Shown: positions 28,418-37,570 of the stretch, piece after piece
How positions within the stretch are numbered: position 1 is the first letter of the stretch
Layout: each line of letters opens with the position of its first letter
Assembly: GCA_018208355.1 (NCBI GenBank)
Contig: CP062796.1
Location: 1,768,494-1,832,493 of the forward strand
Origin: Candidatus Fermentithermobacillus carboniphilus
GTDB lineage: Bacteria; Bacillota; Sulfobacillia; Fermentithermobacillales; Fermentithermobacillaceae
DNA: 64,000 bases
Direction: 5' to 3'
Position numbers and translations under genes: made by a program
Notes under the pieces: model-generated
What the model saw: only the letters and a program-made list of their open reading frames with translations
Told to the model about the DNA's origin: nothing
Databases searched by the model: none

Positions 28418-28501
28418 GGAGCAGACCCGTAACCTGAACCCAAAAGCTCCTCCCCGACTCACAGGGGACCCAACTAGCCGCCGCCTCTCTGGGTCTGCTC
28501 C
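28418..28501. terminator. Long-loop inverted repeat between convergent genes
   Basis: GGAGCAGACCC (28418-28428) is perfectly complementary to GGGTCTGCTCC (28491-28501), enclosing 62 bases. It lies directly after the CBS-ACT gene and before the end of the ATP-grasp gene. No T tract is present on either side. Confidence 0.5.
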
Positions 28502-28584
28502 AATCTGACCATATGTCGATATGCTTGGCCTATATGCTAGCGGACGCAATAAATTTTACAGTTAAACTACACGGAGTAGATGGG

Positions 28585-29952
28585 TTACTCGACGTTTCTG
28601 GCTTTTCCGAGGATGTGCTTCAGATAATAGATTCCGGGCAGGGGATCGGCGAGGTCGAACACTCCAGTTTTTGCCCTAAGCGAAAGGAAGTCCGCCAGGG
28701 AACCCAGAAAGTAGCCAAACCGGTTGGAAGCGGTTCTCGAGTATTCGAGGCAGGATAATAGGTCTTGTGGAAGGAACCTGATCCTGACTCCGTCTTTCTG
28801 TACCGTAGATGGCCTGACTTCTTGGCCGGTTACCAGCCTGTAGTACAGGAGAGGGAAGTCCACGCCCGCGTCGATGGCAAGAGCCAGGCTTCCCCAAAAC
28901 CTCGGATTTATCTCGAGGAGCCTGAACTCGCCCTGCGCGTCTTTTCGGAAATCTGCCATGGCTATCCCGTGCCATTTCAGAGCTCTTAAGAGTCTTACAA
29001 GCCTTTCCGAGAGAATCGGCATGGTCACGCTTTCGGCGTAGGTAGTCGGGCCGCCCGCTTTGGGATGTTGTCTTATACTCCTATAAGTGAACGAAGCCAC
29101 TATGTCCGTACCCCGGTTCATGAGAATGGCGGCTCCGAAATCCTCGCCCTCGATGTACTCCTCTATAAGTGGGTACGGTTGCCTGGAGTGTATCATGAGG
29201 TATGCTCGTACCAGTTCTCCAGGGTCCCGGCAAACCCTGTACCGGTCCTTTGCAGGAACCCCCAGATCTTCACCCGACCGGTATTTAACTATGACCGGGT
29301 ATGGAAGGATTTCTGCCCAGGATGAAAGCTCATGGATGGTGCTCGAGTCTATCCTGCGTGATTCGGCCGATGTCTCCCTTGTTGCAGGAGGCAGCGGTAC
29401 GCCGTGTTTCACCGGGTCAAAGTGACGGGGGACGGGGATACCCAAGCCTTCTGCCAGGGCCGTGCACTTCGCTTTATCGTGGGCCGTCCTGAGAGACTCA
29501 AGGGGAGGCAATGCAACCTTTTGCGCTATCTCCAGGGGTCCGGGCCAGGGAGGAGCCTCTTCGGTTCCAGCTTCCGCATGCTCCGAGGTCAGAATCTGGT
29601 TGGCTCTTGGAGATGCGAGTGACTCGATGTATGAAGCAAGTCCAAACACCGCCTGCCCCGAGACTGCAAACACAGCGTCTACGCGGGAAGCGGCTTTGAT
29701 CAATTCCCGTATGAAGGAGAGGTTGCTTCCTTCGGAGGTGCGCGGAAGCCGTATCCGGTCCGTCACGTATTTCGAATGAAAGCCGATGATGGGGCGCCCG
29801 TCACCAAAATCCTGCTCAGCCACGGTCACCGATATTCCGGCTCTGCCGAGAGACCTGATTATCGGGAGCGTCATCCTCAGTCTAGCATCTGTGACCAACG
29901 CCGTACCTTGCGACGTCCAGGCCCCGGCTTTCATGCGAGCTGGTACCCCCAT
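28585..29952 (-). CDS. ATP-grasp domain protein (carboxylate-amine ligase type)
   Basis: A 455-aa protein with an N-terminal pre-ATP-grasp domain and an ATP-grasp fold in the C-terminal two-thirds: PVIVKYRSGEDLG carries the ATP-binding lysine, LIEEYIEGEDFG the adenine-contacting segment, and LLEINPRFWGS the Mg2+-binding Glu/Asn pair. Such proteins join a carboxylate to an amine through an acyl phosphate. Two low-complexity stretches (about residues 120-145 and 180-205) look like inserts. The substrate is unknown; no biosynthetic partners lie next to it. The exact start is uncertain, with ATGs at 29952 and six codons later. Confidence 0.75.
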   Translation of the reverse strand: MGVPARMKAGAWTSQGTALVTDARLRMTLPIIRSLGRAGISVTVAEQDFGDGRPIIGFHSKYVTDRIRLPRTSEGSNLSFIRELIKAASRVDAVFAVSGQAVFGLASYIESLASPRANQILTSEHAEAGTEEAPPWPGPLEIAQKVALPPLESLRTAHDKAKCTALAEGLGIPVPRHFDPVKHGVPLPPATRETSAESRRIDSSTIHELSSWAEILPYPVIVKYRSGEDLGVPAKDRYRVCRDPGELVRAYLMIHSRQPYPLIEEYIEGEDFGAAILMNRGTDIVASFTYRSIRQHPKAGGPTTYAESVTMPILSERLVRLLRALKWHGIAMADFRKDAQGEFRLLEINPRFWGSLALAIDAGVDFPLLYYRLVTGQEVRPSTVQKDGVRIRFLPQDLLSCLEYSRTASNRFGYFLGSLADFLSLRAKTGVFDLADPLPGIYYLKHILGKARNVE

Positions 29953-30142
29953 GTCCTCATGTCTCGAAGTTCATTCAGTAAGTCCCATCGTTCATATGCA
30001 CTGGAGTCATGCTATCCGCTCTCTTTATAGGTGTCAAGAAAACGAGATGGTGTGCTCGTTTCTCAAGGTTAGGCGGCAAAGGAAAGGGAAAATTTCCTGG
30101 CGAAAACCGTCAAGTAGACTAAACGGGAATGGGGGAGATAAA

Positions 30143-31729
30143 TTGACGTCTTATTTGTTCTACGGAGGGCGCATCCATACAATGGGGCGCCCGGGAGTTG
30201 TAGATGCCATGCTGGTAGTGGGGGACAAGGTCAGGGCTGTAGGTACTGAAGGCGAGATGAGGGCTTTTGCTCTTTCAGATACGCGTGAAGTCGATCTCAA
30301 AGGAAAGGCAGTTTACCCGGGTTTTCACGATTCTCACATTCATTTCATGCAGTACGCTATGAGCCTCCGGAGAGTAAACCTCCACGGGGTGGACTCTTTG
30401 GAAAAAGGACTTGAGGTGGTAAGAGAGGCGGTTAAAAAAGCCGGGCCCGGTTCGTGGGTTGTGGGTGGTGGGTGGGATAAAAGTCTATGGCTGAGATTCC
30501 CCACGAGGAGGGAGCTTGATTCTGTTTCTGGGGATACGCCAGTTGTGCTTTCCAGTAAAGATGGCCACAGCGTCTGGGTAAACAGCAGGGTTTTGTCAAT
30601 CGCGGGAATCACGAGCGAGACAGCTACACCGGCTGGAGGGGCGATCTTGAAAGATGAAAGGGGCGAACCTACGGGGATCCTCCAAGACGCAGCTCAGGAC
30701 CTGGTGTGGCGCTTCGTCCCGGAGGACACATTTGAAGAGCTGCTGGAAGCATGCACCGAAGCCATACCACGCCTCTGGAGCATGGGCATAACCTGCGTCC
30801 ATGCGCCCGACGGCATCGAGTTGTTCAAGATTGGCCGGAAAATCCGCGAGAAAGGCGAATACCCCTTGCGCATAGCAGTCATGCCTCCCGTAAGCGCCCT
30901 TTCTGTGTTGTCGGCCTTGGACATCCGGCAGGGCTTCGGCGATGATTGGGTCTGGACTGCCCAGATCAAGATGTTCAAGGACGGGTCTCTAGGTTCGTCT
31001 ACCGCGCTCTTATTTGAGCCTTACGAACATCTTCCGGGATACTACGGAGTGGAGGTTACGTCCGACCGAGACCTCGAACGGGATGTACGGCGGTGCGTGG
31101 AGGCAGGGTACGGTGCGGCGATCCACGCTATAGGGGACAGGGCGGTCGCCCGAGCCCTCGATGCTATCGAGGCCAATTTCGCTGAAAGCCGGCGGAAGGG
31201 AATCCGGCACAGGATCGAACATGCGCAGATGGTGAGAGAACAGGATATCCCCAGGTTCAAGGAACTGGACGTTATTGCCTCGGTGCAGCCGGCGCACGTG
31301 GTTGCAGACAGGTACATGGCAGACAGGGAATGGGGTAAGAGGTCCGAAAGGGCCTATTCATTCGGACAGCTGAAAAGATCCGGCGTACTTTTGGCTTTCG
31401 GTTCAGATGCCCCGGTTGAAACCCCCGATCCGATCTTCGGTATACACTGCGCGGTCAACAGGAACCTGCCGGGTGAAGGTCCCGAAACCCAGTGGCACCC
31501 GTCCGAAAAAGTGACGGTGGAGGACGCAGTTAGGGCATATACGAAAAACGCCGCGTACGCGGTTGGCCGTGAGCAGGTACTCGGGGAACTCGTGCCCGGG
31601 AAATGCGCGGACTTTGTCGTGCTGTCCGTAGACCTGACAGAGGTACCTCCCGATAGGATCGGGGAGGTGAGAGTCCTCGCCACAAGTATCGGGGGAGAGG
31701 TTGTCTACGGTATGGAGAATCTCGGGTAG
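30143..31729 (+). CDS. YtcJ-like metal-dependent amidohydrolase
   Basis: An amidohydrolase-superfamily enzyme of 528 aa. Metal-binding motifs are visible in order: GFHDSHIHF (HxH), AIHAIGDRA, RHRIEHAQ and FGSDAPVE. The reading frame is open from 29786, but GGGGGAGA at 30131-30138 is five bases before TTG 30143, where homologues begin (a short strand ending in YGGRIHT). YtcJ relatives act on small N-acyl or formamide-like molecules, but substrate cannot be predicted. Divergent from the ATP-grasp gene; a beta-lactamase-fold gene follows on the same strand. Confidence 0.88.
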   Translation: MTSYLFYGGRIHTMGRPGVVDAMLVVGDKVRAVGTEGEMRAFALSDTREVDLKGKAVYPGFHDSHIHFMQYAMSLRRVNLHGVDSLEKGLEVVREAVKKAGPGSWVVGGGWDKSLWLRFPTRRELDSVSGDTPVVLSSKDGHSVWVNSRVLSIAGITSETATPAGGAILKDERGEPTGILQDAAQDLVWRFVPEDTFEELLEACTEAIPRLWSMGITCVHAPDGIELFKIGRKIREKGEYPLRIAVMPPVSALSVLSALDIRQGFGDDWVWTAQIKMFKDGSLGSSTALLFEPYEHLPGYYGVEVTSDRDLERDVRRCVEAGYGAAIHAIGDRAVARALDAIEANFAESRRKGIRHRIEHAQMVREQDIPRFKELDVIASVQPAHVVADRYMADREWGKRSERAYSFGQLKRSGVLLAFGSDAPVETPDPIFGIHCAVNRNLPGEGPETQWHPSEKVTVEDAVRAYTKNAAYAVGREQVLGELVPGKCADFVVLSVDLTEVPPDRIGEVRVLATSIGGEVVYGMENLG

Positions 31730-31968
31730 CCGGACAGGGGCAGCTATGACCGGAGGTTTTGGTTTTCGGGAACCAGGGGCGCGGCTTCGTCCTGGTTTGT
31801 CGTACGCTGGCCTACGTGGGAAGGTTTTGACCGTATCAACAGAGAAATCGGATGTACCTGCGGGTGCGAGTTGTCCTCGCCCGGTTTTTAGTTACCGGGT
31901 CCTGGCCTCGTAGTCCCGGGGGGGATACACACGCTCCAAGTTGTAATTGCGTTCGGGAGGGATCTCGT

Positions 31969-33393
31969 TTGTCCGAAAATGTGACGGGCGCGGAATTCAA
32001 TGTCCCAGTATTCGAAGAATTCGTAAAAAGCCTCATAGAAGAGCACAATGCTCCTGGCCTCGCGGTCGGGGTTATCTCGGGAGGGAATGTAATCTATTGC
32101 CGGGGGTTTGGTTACCGGGACCTCGATAAGAAACTGCCCGTTACCGAGAACACCGTTTTTGGCATAGCCTCTGTCTCCAAGTCTTTCACGGCTCTCGGAA
32201 TCCTCCAGCTTTCTGAGAAAGGGCTGGTTTCAATCGAACATCCTGTTAAAAGATATTTGCCCGAATTCGGGCTTCCGGACCCGGCCATGGCAGATAGGGT
32301 TACCATCCACAACTTTCTCACCCATACCTCAGGCATTCCACCGCTTCCGTCCTTGGATTATGCGATAATCGAAAGCACTCCTCCGGACGAGAAAGACAAG
32401 AAGGAGCTGGAGTCCGAAGGGGTTCCTGAAAAACGCCCCAGCATGAAGACACCTGAAGACCTCATGAAGTTTATCGCGACTCATGAGTACAAGCTGTTAG
32501 GCGTTCCGGGGCAGTACCTGAGCTATTCTAATGATGCTTACGGTCTTCTGGGAACCATAATCGAGAGAGTCTCGGGGAAAGATTACGAGACTTATCTGAG
32601 AGAGAACATACTTGACCCCTTGGAGATGGACCACACTACGACTCTCCTGAGGAAAGTGAAGGGTTTTCCGGACGTCACCGAACTCTACTATAAGGATAGG
32701 GAAGACAAACTCTGTACCACTAAAAACTGGCAGGAAGCGCCTGCCCTCACAGCCTGCGGGTTTTTGAGGTCCAACGTAAAAGACCTTTTGAAATACGTGC
32801 AGATGTACCTGGGCCGCGGCGTGTATGCAGGTAGGAGAATCGCATCTGGCGATAGCATATCCAGGATGATAACGCCCTACTACCCCTACGTCAGAGACTC
32901 ATGGTACGGATACGGTTTCAGCGTGAGACCGGCATACGGTCCGGGTGTCACGCTGGTGCAGCACAGTGGTTTGCTAAGGGGAGTCGCATCCAACCTGGGG
33001 TTCGTCCCGGAAAAGGGAATTGGAGCTGTTGTCCTCTGCAACCTATCCGGTTTTCCTTCGTCCAAGGTCTGGCTCGGTGCCGTGAACCTCCTCCTCGGGC
33101 TTCCCGTTGACCACCCAATCACCGAAGCAGCGACCGTCGAAATACCGGAGTCGAGGATGGCAAGGATTTCGGGGCGGTACAAGTCCGGCGAGGGCGCGGA
33201 CATAAAGATATCGATACAAGGGAAGGAACTCGTGGCCGAAATAGACTCAAAGACCTACCCCTTGCGGATGACCGGCCCCGATACCGCCGTCGTGACCATC
33301 AAAGGCGTGGACTCCCACCTCCGTTTCCTTTTCGACCCCGACGGAAAAGTGTGGGCCATGGGGTATGGATCTAGGATCATATATAGGGCTTGA
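31969..33393 (+). CDS. Serine beta-lactamase-like hydrolase (CubicO/class C family)
   Basis: Serine hydrolase of 474 aa with the class C/esterase fold. The nucleophile motif SVSK is at residues 68-71, the YSN motif is near residue 181, and the third motif appears as HSG near residue 325. The last 90 residues form a beta-rich extension found in D-aminopeptidase/esterase relatives. No signal peptide is seen, so it should be cytoplasmic. TTG 31969 lies eight bases after GGGAGG; the frame is open further upstream without a good site. Likely a peptidase or esterase, perhaps acting with the amidohydrolase before it. Confidence 0.86.
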   Translation: MSENVTGAEFNVPVFEEFVKSLIEEHNAPGLAVGVISGGNVIYCRGFGYRDLDKKLPVTENTVFGIASVSKSFTALGILQLSEKGLVSIEHPVKRYLPEFGLPDPAMADRVTIHNFLTHTSGIPPLPSLDYAIIESTPPDEKDKKELESEGVPEKRPSMKTPEDLMKFIATHEYKLLGVPGQYLSYSNDAYGLLGTIIERVSGKDYETYLRENILDPLEMDHTTTLLRKVKGFPDVTELYYKDREDKLCTTKNWQEAPALTACGFLRSNVKDLLKYVQMYLGRGVYAGRRIASGDSISRMITPYYPYVRDSWYGYGFSVRPAYGPGVTLVQHSGLLRGVASNLGFVPEKGIGAVVLCNLSGFPSSKVWLGAVNLLLGLPVDHPITEAATVEIPESRMARISGRYKSGEGADIKISIQGKELVAEIDSKTYPLRMTGPDTAVVTIKGVDSHLRFLFDPDGKVWAMGYGSRIIYRA

Positions 33394-33407
33394 GCCGGAG
33401 AATGCGT

Positions 33408-33458
33408 AACCCGGGGCGGGGCAGGACCGGGAAATTCCTGCAATCCCCGCCCCGGGTT
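33408..33458. terminator. 14-bp inverted repeat between convergent genes
   Basis: A perfect 14-bp G/C-rich stem (33408-33421 with 33445-33458) with a 23-base loop directly follows the beta-lactamase-like gene. It is the strongest of the convergent-junction repeats; no T tract beyond three T. Confidence 0.65.
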
Positions 33459-33507
33459 TCATGGCCCCAGATCGAAGCAGATTTTCAAATTACCAGAGGT
33501 TTACCGT

Positions 33508-33609
33508 TTCGTCTCCGGTACAACGGCCGCGCCAGAGTCACTTTTCCCAAAAAGTGCAGCTGTCGGGCCGTGGGGTTCGTCTCCGGTATAACAACCGGGC
33601 CAGAGTCAC
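33508..33609. repeat. Pair of 34-base direct repeats separated by 34 bases
   Basis: 33508-33541 and 33576-33609 match at 30 of 34 positions (shared ends TTCGTCTCCGGTA and GCCAGAGTCAC) and are separated by exactly 34 bases. The second copy overlaps the last codons of the ABC ATPase gene. Looks like a duplication with spacing equal to the unit length. Confidence 0.7.
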
Positions 33610-34385
33610 CGCGCGCCTAATGCCGCCGGGAGCTGCGCTCGGCGTCCTTCGAGGACTCTGGAGAGAAACTCCCTGGTTCTCTTGTTTTTCGGGACCGATA
33701 GGACCTGCCCTGGCGGACCCTCTTCGACGATGCTTCCGTCCACGAGAACCACGATCCTGTCTGACACATCCCTGGCAAATTCCATTTCGTGAGTGACGAC
33801 GAGCATGGTCATGCCGCTGGATGCCAGGTCCCTCATCACTGCTAGCACCTCCCCCACAAGTTCGGGGTCGAGGGCCGACGTAGCCTCATCGAACAGCATG
33901 ACTTCCGGTTGCATGGCAAGAGCCCTGGCAATCGCCACCCTCTGCTTCTGCCCCCCTGAAAGCTGGTGCGGGTAAGCATTTTCTTTGTCAGACAGCCCTA
34001 CCCTGGCGAGAAGAGAGCGCGCCATCTCGATTGACTCTGACCGCGGCATCTTTTTTACCTGAACCGGGCCCTCTATGACGTTTCCAAGGGCGGTCATGTG
34101 AGGGAACAGGTTGAAATGCTGGAACACCACGCCTATCCTGCTTCTTGCGAGATTCAGGGTCCGCTCGTCGGAAGGAGGAGGATTGCCTGCAATTCTTATC
34201 ACACCTGAATCGACTTTCTCCAGGTAATTAATGCACCTCAAAAGCGTGCTCTTGCCCGAACCGCTCGGGCCGATGATGCTGACCACCTCTCCTTTCTGCA
34301 CCTCAAGGCTTACATCTTTAAGCACATCGAGAGCGCCGTACCGCTTCCACACATGGCTGACTTGGACCATAGGCTGAGACATCAT
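33606..34385 (-). CDS. Polar amino-acid (lysine) ABC transporter ATP-binding protein
   Basis: GlnQ/HisP-type ATPase, 259 aa. Walker A is GPSGSGKST, the signature [15 protein letters not shown], Walker [13 protein letters not shown] and the switch His is in VTHEM. The start overlaps the permease stop by four bases. The C-terminal tail beyond LSRVL overlaps the second copy of a 34-base direct repeat, so the last residues may be recent. Last gene of a three-gene transporter operon under a lysine riboswitch. Confidence 0.92.
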   Translation of the reverse strand: MMSQPMVQVSHVWKRYGALDVLKDVSLEVQKGEVVSIIGPSGSGKSTLLRCINYLEKVDSGVIRIAGNPPPSDERTLNLARSRIGVVFQHFNLFPHMTALGNVIEGPVQVKKMPRSESIEMARSLLARVGLSDKENAYPHQLSGGQKQRVAIARALAMQPEVMLFDEATSALDPELVGEVLAVMRDLASSGMTMLVVTHEMEFARDVSDRIVVLVDGSIVEEGPPGQVLSVPKNKRTREFLSRVLEGRRAQLPAALGAR

Positions 34386-35053
34386 TGCTGTAGCCTCCTC
34401 TCGCCGAACCGCACGAGGCAGGAGAAAAGTGCCGTGAGGGACAGGTAGATACCGGCCACGGTCAGGTATACCGGCCAGGGCCGGAAAGTGGCGCTTATGA
34501 TATGCTGGCCCGCCCGGGTGAGTTCTTCGCCGCCGATCAAAGCGATGAGAGACGTGTCCTTCAGCATGGCGATGAACTCATTGCCGAGCGGAGGTAGAAG
34601 CCGCCGGTAGGTCTGGGGGATGATAACCCGCCTCATCGCCAGGCCGTAACTCATGCCCAGAGACCTTGCTGCCTCCATCTGGCCCTTATCGATGGATTCT
34701 ATGGCGGCCCTTATGATCTCGGCGATGTATGCCCCAGCGTTTATCCCGAGGGCTACCACCGCAGACCAAAACCTATCCAATTTCACCCCGATTTGCGGAA
34801 GGGCAAAATAGATGATCAGGATCTGGACCACGAGAGGAGTCCCCCTGAAAAAGGTCACATATGCGAGGCTGAGAGACGATAACAGCCTGTTTCTGGAGAT
34901 CCTCATGAGTGCCGCGAGGGTGCCGATGGCAAGGCCCACGCACATAGCGAGTACCGTCAGTTTCAAAGTCACCCCGGTCGCCTTCAGAAGAGTAGGGAGA
35001 ATCCCTGCTACAAATCCCCACAGGGGAGCGACCCCGTCGTACAATTCCATCAT
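34382..35053 (-). CDS. Polar amino-acid (lysine) ABC transporter permease
   Basis: HisM/GlnP-type permease, 223 aa, with about five membrane segments. The conserved start of the transport domain reads [18 protein letters not shown] and the EAA loop is recognisable as [19 protein letters not shown] single permease gene indicates a homodimer. It lies 19 bases after the binding-protein gene and overlaps the ATPase gene. Confidence 0.92.
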   Translation of the reverse strand: MMELYDGVAPLWGFVAGILPTLLKATGVTLKLTVLAMCVGLAIGTLAALMRISRNRLLSSLSLAYVTFFRGTPLVVQILIIYFALPQIGVKLDRFWSAVVALGINAGAYIAEIIRAAIESIDKGQMEAARSLGMSYGLAMRRVIIPQTYRRLLPPLGNEFIAMLKDTSLIALIGGEELTRAGQHIISATFRPWPVYLTVAGIYLSLTALFSCLVRFGERRLQQ

Positions 35054-35072
35054 CTCCCGAAAACAGGATTAA

Positions 35073-35870
35073 TTACTTCTGAAACCACTTCCGGCAAATT
35101 TCGTCGAACTTTCCGTCCTGCTTCATATCTGATAGAGCTTTCGCGATGGCGTCCCTGAGGCGTATATCACTCTTGCGGAGGGCGATACCGACGGGCATTT
35201 TATCGCTCGCGACCCCGGTTATCTTAAAGGAATCGGGATCTTTGCTCTGGTAATAGAGAGCCACGGGCTCATCGATGATGATGGCATCGCACCTTCCGTT
35301 CTTAAGCTCCATGAAGGTTGTGTCGAAACTCTCGAAGCTCGATACTTTGGCATCCTTTATGCCCTTGGCCATGGTTTCGCTCGTAGTTGATACCTGAACC
35401 GCAATGCGCTTTCCCTGTAACCCCTCGAGGTTTGTCACCGGTTGGGCGTCGGGAGACATGACTATTACCTGGGCCCAGCGCATGTACTCCACGAAATTCA
35501 CCTGCTTTTCGCGGTCAGGTGTGATGTTCATGCTGGAGATCACGGCATCGTACTGCTTTCCGTTAAGGCCGGTGAGAAGGCCGTCCCACTTAGTCGAAAT
35601 GAAGCGGGCCTTAACACCAAGCCTGGAGGCTATTTCTGTCATGAGGTCGATGTCGAAACCGACTATCTCGCCGTTCTCGTTCCATTCGAGAGGCGGGTAC
35701 GTATCATCAGTGGCCACGAGAATGACGCCTCGTTTCTTTACGTCAGAAAGACTGGTATCGTCGACGTTTTTGCCGCACCCTGTGACCAGCAGGACGATGG
35801 CCAGTACGGCGACTGTCACAAGGATTCCTCGGACGTTGATTCTAACGGTCCTTTTACCGAACGACCGCAT
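35073..35870 (-). CDS. Lysine-type amino-acid binding lipoprotein
   Basis: Family 3 solute-binding protein, 265 aa. The N terminus is basic, then hydrophobic, ending in a lipobox VTGC with Cys at about residue 32. The SBP domain starts VILVATDDTYPPLEW and contains the usual GFDIDLM and the amino-acid-binding region around VNFVEYM. GGAGG precedes ATG 35870 by ten bases. The mRNA leader of about 535 bases contains a lysine riboswitch, which points to lysine (or a lysine analogue) as the ligand. Paralogues bind Arg, Gln or His, so sequence alone would not have decided this. Confidence 0.9.
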   Translation of the reverse strand: MRSFGKRTVRINVRGILVTVAVLAIVLLVTGCGKNVDDTSLSDVKKRGVILVATDDTYPPLEWNENGEIVGFDIDLMTEIASRLGVKARFISTKWDGLLTGLNGKQYDAVISSMNITPDREKQVNFVEYMRWAQVIVMSPDAQPVTNLEGLQGKRIAVQVSTTSETMAKGIKDAKVSSFESFDTTFMELKNGRCDAIIIDEPVALYYQSKDPDSFKITGVASDKMPVGIALRKSDIRLRDAIAKALSDMKQDGKFDEICRKWFQK

Positions 35871-35921
35871 CCGGATCTACCTCCGTTTTCCCTGTCAAGG
35901 ATTTTATTTTCGTGCTCTGCG

Positions 35922-35975
35922 ACGGGCCTACGTTTGGCGAGACATTCGCGGATTGCGAAATGTCCGGCGGCCCGT
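35922..35975 (-). promoter_or_regulatory. Hairpin between lysine riboswitch and start codon
   Basis: Outer arms 35922-35928 and 35969-35975 pair perfectly; inner arms 35941-35949 and 35955-35964 pair with one bulged base. It lies about 50 bases before the ribosome site, after the riboswitch. A run of six T (mRNA sense) at 36046-36041 lies between the two, preceded only by a weak stem (six pairs with one G-U). The expression platform could therefore be a weak terminator there or this structure. Confidence 0.45.
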
Positions 35976-36149
35976 TTGCAGGCAAAAGCAACCTAGCCCT
36001 CGGGTACCGCGGTCCTGGACCTCGGGCGAGGAAAATATGGAAAAAACCTCCAGCAACTACGAGAACGACGGTACGATGAAGAGGCTGCCGGTACACCGGC
36101 CTACTGCGTGGCTAGCGCAGGCGATCCAGCTCCCACTCCTTCCCCCCGT

Positions 36150-36364
36150 GTGAGATAGCGCTTCACCGGGAAAATGGGGGCTTTTCCCGGCGACAGTACG
36201 GCACCTAGTCCGATGCCGTCCCAACCTCAGGTTCCGGGATACGGGCGCCAGCTGTCAGGCCAGCGGCCCAAGCCCTGAGATTTCGGCGGATATGTGTCCT
36301 TCCCCCGGTTCAACGTTTCCCGAAACTCCCCGGGGTACCACCACTCTCCGCGCCTCTACCTCAC
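36150..36364 (-). promoter_or_regulatory. Lysine riboswitch (L-box)
   Basis: Reading the minus strand, P1 forms from GTGAGGTAG (36364-36356) and CTATCTCAC (36158-36150), nine pairs with one G-U. Between them the order of L-box core elements is right: AGAGGCGC after P1, the CCGCCGAAA motif, a CTGAGGTTGGG junction, a hairpin ending in ACTGTC, a hairpin with arms CCGGGAAAA and TTTTCCCGG, and the closing GAAGCGCTATCTC. This matches the known architecture of lysine riboswitches, which lower expression of lysine synthesis or uptake genes when lysine is bound. It sits in the leader of the amino-acid ABC operon. Nothing coding was found in 35871-36491. Confidence 0.9.
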
Positions 36365-36411
36365 CCTTTTCAGGATGAGGCGGTCATTTAAGGTGAGTAT
36401 TTGTTGTAGGC

Positions 36412-36440
36412 ATGATAAGCCTATGTGAAAGTTTAGTCAA
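36412..36440 (-). promoter_or_regulatory. Promoter of the lysine ABC transporter operon
   Basis: On the minus strand TTGACT (36440-36435), 17 bases, and TATCAT (36417-36412) form a good vegetative promoter. The start point near 36405 lies 40 bases before the riboswitch. Confidence 0.75.
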
Positions 36441-36491
36441 CAGGATTTTTACAAGGATTTTAATAAAACCACGACACGCAATCGGTGGCAC

Positions 36492-37556
36492 CTACCCTGG
36501 AAGGTGGTAACCATCCTCGAACAAGATGGGGAGAATATTGGGATCGAGCCGGATTTCTTCGGGAGAAACTTTGCAGCGGTAGGCTAAGACCTTAACTCCC
36601 GCAAGGTGCGCTTCTTCAAGGGCTTTTGCAAAAACCGGGTCGGTCTCCTTGTTGGCTGCGACTGCCCGGACATCTTCGCGCTGGGCGATGAATACTATGT
36701 AGGGATAGTACCCGGCTTGTATGGCCTCAGTGAGTTCGCGCAGGTGGCGCACCGCCCTCTCGGTCGGCGCATCGGGAAAAAGGCCGGTGCCGTTTCTACA
36801 CAAAGTCACAGACTTGACTTCTACCAGCGCCGGAGGGACGTCTGGACCTTCCAGGAGAAAGTCAATCCGGGAACCGATTTTGCGGGGACCAGTCGTCCGA
36901 GGATCTTTTCCCCGGGAGGGTTTCGGGGAAGCGCCGGTGAGTTCGGTCGCTGTGAGGTTACCAACAGCGTACTCCCGGCGCACGCTGGTGTACCTTTCAA
37001 ACTGGGCCACCTTCCGCGCGACGAGTGCCTGCTCGAAGAGCCGGTTGGGATACCTCGTGTCTACCGACACCCAGATTGGTTTTCCGCTAAAACTTCGTCC
37101 AACGCCGGTCTCGCCGTCCAGGGGGTCTCGAGAGGATATATTTCCCGGGTCAACGCTATCACCGGTGCAACCGACAGAAACCCCGGATGGTTTGTAACAG
37201 GGACGTTTCTCTTTCACGGTGCCTTGAGCCTCGGTGTTACTGGTGTTACTGACAGGAGACCCCGCTTTTGTAGGTTCTGCGTAGCTTCCGTGAGCGTATT
37301 GGGCAAGGACCAGGTCATACCGGGTTTTTCGTTCGGTTCCCGCGGCGGAGTTTTCTTCCAGTACCTTCCGGATCATTACCCGGTTTCCGGGAAAAAGGAG
37401 CTCTTTGAGCCGTCCCGAGTCAGCAACATGGGCTTGGACCTCGCGACCTTTGAGATTAACGAGGGCTACGAAACGGTTGAGCCGCGAGATGACCGTGGCT
37501 TCCTCGAGACGTCCCAGTGATATCGAAAGAGATCTGGAATCGCAAGGGTCCTGCAT
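36492..37556 (-). CDS. sfsA: SfsA-family protein with large low-complexity inserts
   Basis: Homologue of the sugar fermentation stimulation protein, a nuclease-like fold of unclear function. Family motifs are present: HVADSGRLKELLFPGNRV, TRYDLVLAQ, VSVDTRYPNRL, SRIDFLLEG, LVEVKSVTL and GLFPDAPTERAVRHL. It has 354 aa against about 230 usually. The surplus is an insert of roughly 70 residues (about 90-160, rich in Ser, Gly, Pro, Thr) and another of about 20 (near 210-230, rich in Ser, Lys, Pro, Arg). Both keep the frame open, and the core motifs on either side are intact. It lies 14 bases after the amidase gene. Confidence 0.88.
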   Translation of the reverse strand: MQDPCDSRSLSISLGRLEEATVISRLNRFVALVNLKGREVQAHVADSGRLKELLFPGNRVMIRKVLEENSAAGTERKTRYDLVLAQYAHGSYAEPTKAGSPVSNTSNTEAQGTVKEKRPCYKPSGVSVGCTGDSVDPGNISSRDPLDGETGVGRSFSGKPIWVSVDTRYPNRLFEQALVARKVAQFERYTSVRREYAVGNLTATELTGASPKPSRGKDPRTTGPRKIGSRIDFLLEGPDVPPALVEVKSVTLCRNGTGLFPDAPTERAVRHLRELTEAIQAGYYPYIVFIAQREDVRAVAANKETDPVFAKALEEAHLAGVKVLAYRCKVSPEEIRLDPNILPILFEDGYHLPG

Positions 37557-37570
37557 GTCATCGTCAGCTT

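Noticed and set aside
33508-33609. Possible two-unit CRISPR array (34-base repeat, 34-base spacer)
   Set aside because: Only two units with four mismatches, no cas genes, and one unit overlaps a coding end; treated as a direct repeat only.
35871-36405. T-box leader for the amino-acid transporter
   Set aside because: No T-box sequence or specifier-loop layout; the motifs match the lysine riboswitch.
36606-37520. 304-codon open frame on the plus strand opposite sfsA
   Set aside because: It lies fully over the SfsA-family gene, whose motifs are clear, and shows no family resemblance.
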